Of a stretch of 64,000 nt of DNA, positions 56,765 through 64,000 are shown piece by piece. The notes below the pieces were generated by a model, which did not search any database, was not told where the DNA came from, and saw only the letters and a program-made list of their open reading frames with translations. The position numbers and the translations under genes were made by a program. Origin of the DNA: Prochilodus magdalenae (taxonomy: Eukaryota > Chordata > Actinopteri > Characiformes > Prochilodontidae); contig JAMWET010001200.1 in assembly GCA_024036415.1 (NCBI GenBank), positions 101,001 through 165,000 on the forward strand, read 5' to 3'. Positions within the stretch are counted from its first letter, which is position 1. Every line of letters starts with the position of its first letter.

Positions 56765-57480
56765 ATTTATTCAACACCTCCTCTACAGAGGACACACGTT
56801 TTAATGCACAGTTACTGTTTATTTACTGCATTTAAATAGAGAGGGAAAAGGGTGGTATGGTGGTGTAGTAGGTAGAGCTGTCGCCTTACAGTGAGAAGAG
56901 CTTGGGTTTAATTCCCAGCTGGTGTGGTCAGGGTCTCTTCTTGGCGAGGTTTGGATTGACATACTTTTGTTTTAATATGCAATTACTGTTCATTTAAATA
57001 CTGTTTCACTTTACATACAGGAAAACAAATGCAGCATCATGCAGCCTGTGCAAAGGTTATGGCACATTTGACAGTTTTGATCTACAACTCAGCAAATAAA
57101 CACTGTGCACTAAAAGTTTACTCACTGCAGAGGATACCTTCACTTATTCTCTTTAACAACACAAGCAAAGTGCCCATGGCTCTGACTTCTGACCATCCAT
57201 ACACATACGTTACGTTTTAAATCTGTGTAACTAAATGACAGCTGTAATATAACATTACAGAGGGAACAAGTCAACTGTAGCCAGCTGTTTTATAAAATGA
57301 CAGCTTGCATGAGATGCTGCAAATTAAATCTTGGACAAATGTAGTGGCAGACTGACAAATTCCGTGTGATAAAGATTTTCTGGTGAACAATAATACCCAT
57401 ACACACCACACTGTGGGTACACTGAGCTTTTTTTTTTTTTTTTTTGATGGAAAATGATACTATATCCTAAAACAATGATG
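56765..57480. repeat. Duplicated segment, left copy
   Basis: Blocks shared in order with 59585-60110: CTACAGAGGACACACGTTTT, ATGCAGCATCATGCAGCCTGT, TCTGACCATCCATACACA, ACATTACAGAGGGAACAAGT, GATAAAGATTTTCTGGTGAA and GATGGAAAATGATACTATAT. Identity looks moderate. The left copy is longer because a tRNA-SINE head and a T-tract (57430-57445) lie inside. Confidence 0.75.
56851..56955 (+). mobile_element. tRNA-derived SINE head, family C
   Basis: GGTGGTGTAGTAGGTAGAGC (A-box type), GTCGCCTTACAGTGAGAAGA and a B box close to GGGTTTAATTCCC, then CAGGGTCTCTTCTTGGCGAG. It resembles the fish SINE head with GGTGGTGCAGTGGGTAGCAC. Present only in the left copy of the duplicated segment. Confidence 0.7.
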
Positions 57481-57526
57481 AAGCGCACCCATACACTGAA
57501 TTAGGTTTAGATGTCTGTATGTCTGC

Positions 57527-57870
57527 TGTAACAGTCAAACTATGCTGTGCCTTTAAGAAAGGGCCACTGTATTTGCCAGTGTGGCCTCTGCAGAAGAAGA
57601 GAGCAGAGTGGAGAAGAGAGTTGGTGTTGAGCGGTTTTCCTACCATTCTCATCTTTTATTTGTTTACACTCTCTGTAACGCTAGAGCTTAACTACAGTAT
57701 GTATAAGTGGACTGTTGTAGCCGGGAGACTGATTTCAGTTAGTAACTGTGAATAAATGAGTATACTGGAGTACCTGCACTAACGTCTGTGTGGCTCAAGT
57801 GCTTCTGCTAACTCCCGTCCTCATGGCTACCTCGAAGGCTCTTTCCCATTATCCGGGCCGAAGCGTTACA
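57527..57870 (+). mobile_element. LTR candidate 2 (344 bp, plus)
   Basis: Starts TGTAACAGTC and ends GAAGCGTTACA. CCTTTAAGAAAGGGCC lies near the 5' end, the AATAAA signal (GTGAATAAATGAG) at about 57750, and TATCCGGGCCGAAGCGTTACA at the 3' end. It shares these landmarks with LTR candidate 1. Flanking CTGC and CTGT could be a 4-bp target duplication with one mismatch. No internal retroviral sequence on either side, so most likely a solo LTR left by recombination. Confidence 0.6.
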
Positions 57871-57884
57871 CTGTCCTGTCCTGA

Positions 57885-57955
57885 ATGTTTCCCACCTTCT
57901 GCCCAATCAGTGCAAGCCTGAAGGATAAACGTCTCAGAAAATGAATGAATGAATA
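57885..57955 (+). repeat. 3' tail of a fish SINE/LINE repeat
   Basis: CCTGAAGGATAAACGTCTCAG followed by AAAATGAATGAATGAATATT: the ATGA-repeat tail of a widespread fish repeat, whose other part is seen at 59285-59500. Confidence 0.5.
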
Positions 57956-58738
57956 TTATGCAGTTATTAAGAAATTACTACTTAATATAGAAGTAATGGG
58001 AGGACTGCTAATTGGCAATTACTCGCTTGATAAAGCATAACAAGAGACACAGAGGCATTATTAAGCCCACCTGTTTTCCGCTTGTTAATTATATGATGAT
58101 GGCTGTCCATGTGGATACAATCTTCAAACATGATATAACCAACACATAGTTCTACAGTTCTACATAGATTTGGGGAGATATGAACAAGAGGCTAAAGAAC
58201 TGTAGGTGCATCAGTCACAAAATCGGCATTACAATTAATGTGAACTAATGAATAGCATGCCAGTGTATATGAGACATAGACAAACTGCAGCTGCAGATAG
58301 GAATAGTATCTGGAAAGCAAGTGAATAAACGTGGCTAAACAAAATCAAGCTTTTACCTCAGCAATGACAGAGCTGACAGCGCTCAGTGGGCAGCTCTACA
58401 GTCAAATCTCCACAAAAACTCCAGAGAATGAGCTTCAAAGCCTGAATATATGGTTGGGCTGCTGTTTGGAAACTGCCGCTGTCCAAAGCCAGTGAGCAAA
58501 CATAGCTAACCTGTTTTATGCATCCATAAAAAAAGCTTTTCTGTTTGAAAAATAGTCCAATATCCCACCACACACAGATCAGGGCCTGTACAACAACATT
58601 TCTAGCTGGTCTGAAGCTGTGGACAGGCAGCATATCTGCCACTGTTAAATCAACTGTGACTACTATATTTAAGTTTCTCAGAGGGTATATAGGCCCACAA
58701 CACTTTACAAGTTACAGCTACAGTAGTACACTAGTTGT
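57956..58738. other. Unique non-coding stretch
   Basis: AT-rich; a 94-codon minus chance ORF (58358-58642). No gene supported. Confidence 0.4.
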
Positions 58739-58940
58739 GGTTGGTGTGGCGCAGCGGATAACACCACTACCCACCAGGAAGCTACTGTCAAAGGTGGGAG
58801 ACCGGGGTTTGATTCTTGGTCTGGGTGACTATGCTGTGCTACACTAAGAATCCTTGGGCAAGTCTCCTAACACTACACTGGCCTACCTGTAATATGATTA
58901 AGCTGCTCTGGATAAGAGTGTCTGGTAAATGTAATTTTTT
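58739..58940 (+). mobile_element. tRNA-derived SINE, family A, copy 2
   Basis: Head GTTGGTGTGGCGCAGCGGAT, degenerate B box GGGGTTTGATTCTTGG, body CTATGCTGTGCTACACTAAG, tail GCTGCTCTGGATAAGAGTGT then a short T-run. Full-length, diverged from copy 1. Confidence 0.88.
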
Positions 58941-59284
58941 TAATCCAATTTTCACAGGAGTGGCAGGGTGAAAGTCCCCTTAATGGCAAAGTGGGACATA
59001 AGAGATGTTCCACGAGTAGCAAAACAGCTGGCTAGGCGGAAGTCGATGCTGTGGCAGAACTATTTACCATTTGCACAGTGTCATTTCATGGCAATGTGTT
59101 GATGGATTGTTTTTCATGGGCTGCTTTTTCATAGGCCTTAGACATTACAACAGGCCTCAATAACACTAGACCAAAGACTTCAGTCTGTCCTACATCATAA
59201 TTCGACTGTGATTTTTTCCAAAAGAGAAAATATTTTTTCCAATAAATCCAAAAAATTCAAAAGCAACATTTAAGTTTTAGTAGT
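58941..59284. other. Unique sequence
   Basis: Nothing recognised. Confidence 0.4.
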
Positions 59285-59500
59285 CACTTATTAATCACTC
59301 ACTCACTCATTCACTAACTCACTCACTCACTCACTCACTTACTCACTCACTCACTCACTCACTCATTCACTAACTCACTTCAAAACCGCCATTGGGGAGC
59401 GCTGGAGTCTATCCCAATAATCAATATGCGAAAGGTAGGAAACACCCTGGACAGGTCGCCAATCCATCACAGCAAACACAGAGTCACTTATTACATAGTA
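59285..59500 (-). repeat. (CACT)n plus fish interspersed repeat
   Basis: TCACTCACTCACTCATTCAC runs to 59380, followed by CATTGGGGAGCGCTGGAGTC, TATCCCAATAATCAATATGC and ACACCCTGGACAGGTCGCCA. The last phrase is characteristic of a common fish repeat. Heavily mutated. Confidence 0.65.
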
Positions 59501-59584
59501 ATAAATGATTCCATGAGAAATCACTCTGGACGACTAAGTAATTGCATAAGTTTGTATGATGAAGTTCAGGCACCACTGGTCACA

Positions 59585-60110
59585 TCACCTGAAAATGTCA
59601 ACACTACTTCCACAGAGAACACACATATTAGTACACAATTACTGTTAATCTGCTGAATTTAACATACTGGAGGACAAATGCAACACAATGCAGTCTGTGG
59701 AAAAAAAGAGAAACGGTAAATACTAAAAGTACTAAAAGTTTTAGACACATGCTCCGTGCGTGTTTACTTAACTTATTCTCATTAACAAAGCAAGCAAATT
59801 GGCTTCAGCTGCTAAAACTTTTGCCTCTGACCATCCATACACTCTCTAAAGCTGTCAGTAACCAAATGACTGCTGTAACATTACAGAGGGAACAAGTGAA
59901 CTAAAGCCAGCTGTCTTATACAATGATTGCTTGTCAGGATGCATGATACGCTGCAAATGAAATCTTGGACCAATTCAGTGGCAGACTGCCAAATTCTGGG
60001 TGATAAAGATTTTCTGGTGAACAAAAATACCCACCCACACCACACTGCTGGTACATTAACCTCTTTTTCGGATGGAAAATGATACTGCATCTTAAAACGA
60101 TGATGAAGGA
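59585..60110. repeat. Duplicated segment, right copy
   Basis: See the left copy at 56765-57480. Here the order is ACTTCCACAGAGAACACACA, TGCAACACAATGCAGTCTGT, CTCTGACCATCCATACAC, ACATTACAGAGGGAACAAGT, GATAAAGATTTTCTGGTGAA and GATGGAAAATGATACTGCAT. No SINE inside. About 2.8 kb separates the two copies. Confidence 0.75.
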
Positions 60111-61554
60111 GAGTTTGGAGAACAGAGGGCATCATGAAATGGCCATGCTCAGTTCAAGTCAGCATGAGGTATATAGGTGTAATTTTCCCCATTATGTGGT
60201 TGCTAGCTCTGTTATTTCAACGTGTGCCACTCTATATGTGAGCTAAAGGCTGGCCTGTCTGATGTACAGTACATAACCTTGTACAGGGTTGTGTATTAAT
60301 ATGTGTTCCTCCGTATTGGCTGCTTTTTAGGAGCGTATTGAAGCCGCAGTTACATTTCCAGATTTTGGACCAACATTACTTATATACCTTTAATTTAGTC
60401 ATGGCTGCCTAGAGCACATTCACATTCATTTCACATTCATCCAATCCCAAACTGCACCTCTATGTGTTATGACTTTTCCCACTATCACAGTCAGAGGTAA
60501 AACTAATATTGCATTAGCTAATGTGTATCTGTATTACAGGAATGAAGTGTACACACCAAAAGCACTCTATATGAATTTATGAAGTAGTGACAACCAAGGT
60601 AACACGGTAGCCACGTTCCAACCCAACAAATCTATAAACAGATCCATATAGCACCTATCAAGATACAGGACAGTGTGTGTGTGCGTGCACCTTTGCAACG
60701 TGCAAGTTATCTATCCTACTTTAGCATATATCAGTAATTAAAATGTCTGTAGGTAACCCGGCATGTCATCATTTAAAAATGCCAGAGATAAAACCGTAAG
60801 TCTGGACCACCTCATATCCCTCGGTCAGACAAGGCACTGTGGAGGTACAATTGTTCATCAAGGTACAGTGTCAAGGGACCCCTGAAGGTGGTCTATTGTG
60901 CACCTTAAGCAGGTATTTCCCAGAGGAAGGTTATTTGGTATTTGTATCTTTTCATAGCCCACTTTTTAAAAGAGAATAATAATATAAAAAGCGACGGACA
61001 GTGTGTGTAGAGCCAATACAGCTCAAATATAGAGTTTCAGTTTTGTACAGTTTTGTTCTGTAAAGGTACTTACGATGTGCCCTTGAAGATCCCACCCCAG
61101 TGAGAGTTTAGTACCATAATTTCAGAAAGTGCACAGCTGCTATAAACCTTCAAACACACTCGACAGCACAGTATACCACACTGTAATGTGAGGTTTGGGT
61201 GTGTTTGCCCCACAAGGCCAGAGTGTAACACTGTTACACAAACACTGCTGTGAAGCACATCACTTTAAATGTTTATGGTCCATCTCATAATACCACTTTG
61301 TACCTCAAGAGGCGATAGTGAGTATATCTAACCATGAGCTGGATCCAACATGAGAGAATGAAGAAGTAGCGCTGCTACTCAGATAGTGTATGTTAACCTT
61401 CAATCAATCATGTGGAAGGTGCTGCTCCTGGTTAGATCTTTTATGGACAGGTGGCCAATAAAGGGAAGTGTGAATGCAACAATGGATGAGGCTCTGGGCA
61501 AGTGACCACAGCCTCTGCCCACTCCTGTCAAGAAACCACTTTCAAACAAAAATG
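60111..61554. other. Unique non-coding stretch
   Basis: AT-rich, no gene or repeat ends. Confidence 0.45.
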
Positions 61555-61745
61555 GTGGTTGGTGTGGCTCAGTGGATAACAGCGCTACCCGCCAGGGAGC
61601 TGCCACCCCATGTGGGAGACTGGGGTTTGATTCCCGGTCTAGATAACTATGCTGTGCTACACCAATAAGAGTCCTTGGGCAAGACTCCTAAGACTACATT
61701 AGCCAACTTTGTAAGTCGCTCTGGATAAGAGTGTCATGTAAGTGA
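61555..61745 (+). mobile_element. tRNA-derived SINE, family A, copy 3
   Basis: Head GTTGGTGTGGCTCAGTGGAT, B box GGGTTTGATTCCC, body CTATGCTGTGCTACACCAAT, tail GTAAGTCGCTCTGGATAAGA. Full length, close to the other family A copies. Confidence 0.9.
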
Positions 61746-63340
61746 TACAGGCAGTGAGGAGAAACTGTTTCTTGTTTCTTGATGGGGCAGACACCAAACA
61801 TTCTAGAGACATGTTGTCCCCTACTGTTTGGAATATGAATTCAGCAGTTTGCAACGTTTTACTGCTTGCTATATCAAAAACCACTGTTTCACGTCTGTGA
61901 CGGCAATTTCACAGAACAAATAGAGTTAAGAGCATTATGCAATTTGTAGCCTCAATTAAGTGGCATAAATAAAAAAATAGAAATAAAAAAAATTGAACTT
62001 AATTCAAATGAATTATGATGTGGTGAAGTTACATTCAAAATTATTGGCACCGAGAAACTCTTCTGACCAATTGTAGACACAGTGGTCCGAGGTACCCAGC
62101 TTCTGTTCTCTGAACTTTTTGCTCCTACCAGCATTTGGTTTCAGTTCTCAACAGTGTGGAGCTAAACATATAACAGAAGCTCATAACCGCTGTATCTTCT
62201 TTTCCCAGTTTACAAGATGCATCTATCTAAATATACTGTACATTTGAAGAAAAATAAGTTGTGCAAGAAAGTAGCAGATATTGTTGGTGTCTCTGGGAAG
62301 TCACTCCATAGCTAGCTAGGTTAGCCAGCATGCTAACCAGTCAACAAAGCTAGTCACGAATGCAAGCAGTTAGGTTTCTATACAGATCTGAGAACGAATG
62401 ATAATATGTGCTTTAAAACTAGCTAGCTTTCCTGGACCTTGTACATGCCCAGATGTGAAAACAAGAGTGACCTTGAACACACCCACAAGAGACACACTCG
62501 GGGCATTGTAAGCAACTTGTTGCCTACTATTATGTTGCCTACTATTGAGCTCATTAACACACCAGGTTAACAAACAACTAAATAAATAACCATTCTAATT
62601 CTGATTTCTGAGCACCTTAGCCCTCAAAGTCAATGCATTGTAATGTTATGTTGTCTGTATGTTGTTGTCTGTCTTTAGATCTAACTGAGGTTGTGTATTC
62701 TTAGAAGCAATGAGAACTTAAATTACTATCTAAAAAAATAGAAATGTATCAGAACACCATAATAAGCATTTATCTACGACTAGAGTTAAAATAGCAGCTT
62801 GGTCCTCCAGCTGAAAGTATGCTTCACATGTTAATTAGAGGAGTGTGGATGGAGGGGTTTGGTGTTTGTGTTAATGAATGTGTAATACATGTTAATGTAC
62901 CTGTGACAGTATCTTCTACTTTTAGAAAGCTTAATTAAAAAAGGCTTAAAATGTAGCAGCGAGGTTGCCATGGAGATGAAGGACCATTGTATCAGGAGGA
63001 TGGAGGATGACCTCACATTAGAAGCCGAGTCATGTGGTTGGTCACTTCAGTTAAGAACGTCCTCCTAAAGGGAGAGGGGATCAGATGTTTATCACTGGCA
63101 GCAGTTTCTCCAGTGTAGCATTAGAAATCGTACTGTACTGTGTTTCTGTGGTTAGGTGTTGTTAGTATTCAGCATCATTGCACTGTACAGTAACTCCTGT
63201 TGCCTGATCAATAATACATACATTATACAGCATAGCTTACTTAGTATAATCAGGTGAGTCTGGAATGATTCCAAACCCTATATGTTCTCTTCCTGCAGCC
63301 ATGGGTACATGGATTTCTATGAGACATATGAGACGTTATA
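61746..63340. other. Unique non-coding stretch
   Basis: AT-rich, with a few GCTAGCTAG-type patches at 62310-62430. No gene recognised. Confidence 0.45.
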
Positions 63341-63896
63341 CACTCATCATAAAAAAATTTTGCATCCAGAAAAAAATACCAACAGGAATGCAACCTGGTG
63401 GGTAGGTGTGACATCATGAGACATGCAAATGATTCAAGTTTGAAGCTCAGAACTGGCACATAGTCTGATGTGCTGACTGAGCCATGATTGTGGACATTCA
63501 GTGAGCAGTGATGCCCTCCATGAGTCATTCTGTTAGTGCCAGCACCAGTGGCAGGCGCCTGCAAGACGCAACACTATGTGCATGGTGACCATTACGAGAA
63601 CTGTCCTTAACACCATGTCAGCATCTCCAAAGCTTGTAATGGTGTTGTGCCAGACTGTCATGGAGTGACTTAGAATGGGAACAGGTCATTTTCAGTTCAT
63701 TGGGAACATCTACAACTCTGGACTTATTATGCATGTTGCATTAGCAAACATGCTGCCCTGACGCCACACTGGGAGACACTACTGTATGTGTAGCTCAATA
63801 AATTTTTCCCATATCAGTCTACATTTATCATCATTTATTGTTTCTGGTAACCTTTACCTTCCTTCCCAATAGCACTGCAGTCTGAAACGTCCTTCT
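63341..63896 (+). mobile_element. Tc1-like element, CACTCATC family, copy 12 (clean 5' end)
   Basis: Begins CACTCATCATAAAAAAATTT right after TA (63339-63340), the best-preserved left end in the window. Contains the family 5' block (GCATCCAGAAAAAAATACC), HTH-coding part and CTTACAATGG-like central part. A catalytic-domain fragment is in bad frame (GGTCATTTTCAG), then the 3' block (GGTAACCTTTACCTTCCTTC). The right inverted repeat is lost at GTCCTTCTGCTTTAC. Confidence 0.85.
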
Positions 63897-64000
63897 GCTT
63901 TACTGGGGTCTATTTCATATGTTCACATACACACAGAAAACCATGTCCTCGTTTTGCCCTTTCTCTGTCTCTACAGAAATTCGAATACTGGTTTCATTAG

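Overview
This is eukaryotic DNA, almost certainly from a ray-finned fish. The evidence is the dense mixture of Tc1-like, hAT-like, L2/RTE-like, LTR and tRNA-derived SINE sequences, long minisatellites and (TA)n/(GATA)n microsatellites, with no operon-like coding structure. The SINE types and Tc1-like families look ostariophysan (characin or catfish relatives), but that placement is inference. I find no complete host gene, no convincing host exon, no tRNA or rRNA gene and no CRISPR array. The window reads as a gene desert or large intron.

Layout. 1-2573 is a G/T-rich 54-bp minisatellite cut by the window edge. 2574-17700 is unique sequence peppered with transposon copies, including a Tc1 DDE-domain remnant, an L2-like LINE tail and a 533-bp Tc1 derivative beside a (TA)n tract. 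17731-18778 is a 96-bp tandem array, and 20395-22388 is a 24/17-bp minisatellite with opposite strand skew. 22389-37500 holds two more hot spots: a 697-bp Tc1-like element carrying a hAT-like MITE, and a 1,395-bp hAT-like element inserted in an older repeat. 37500-52000 is less repeat-dense and contains several GC-richer stretches with many homeodomain-type AT motifs, which are candidate conserved non-coding elements. 52000-64000 contains a decayed LINE reverse transcriptase, (GATA)n tracts, a duplicated segment, an LTR, SINEs and one more Tc1-like copy.

The best-supported observations are these. (1) Four copies of one internally deleted Tc1-like element, each exactly 533 bp and each keeping the same 54-codon helix-turn-helix ORF while lacking the catalytic core. 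(2) A second Tc1-like family, with ends CACTCATCAT, present about twelve times in both orientations. (3) A hAT-like insertion with an exact 8-bp target duplication, whose unoccupied target can be read from a paralogous repeat 2 kb away. (4) Two LTR candidates in opposite orientation that share end motifs. I did not find an undescribed biological system; the most novel-looking item is the amplified HTH-only Tc1 derivative.
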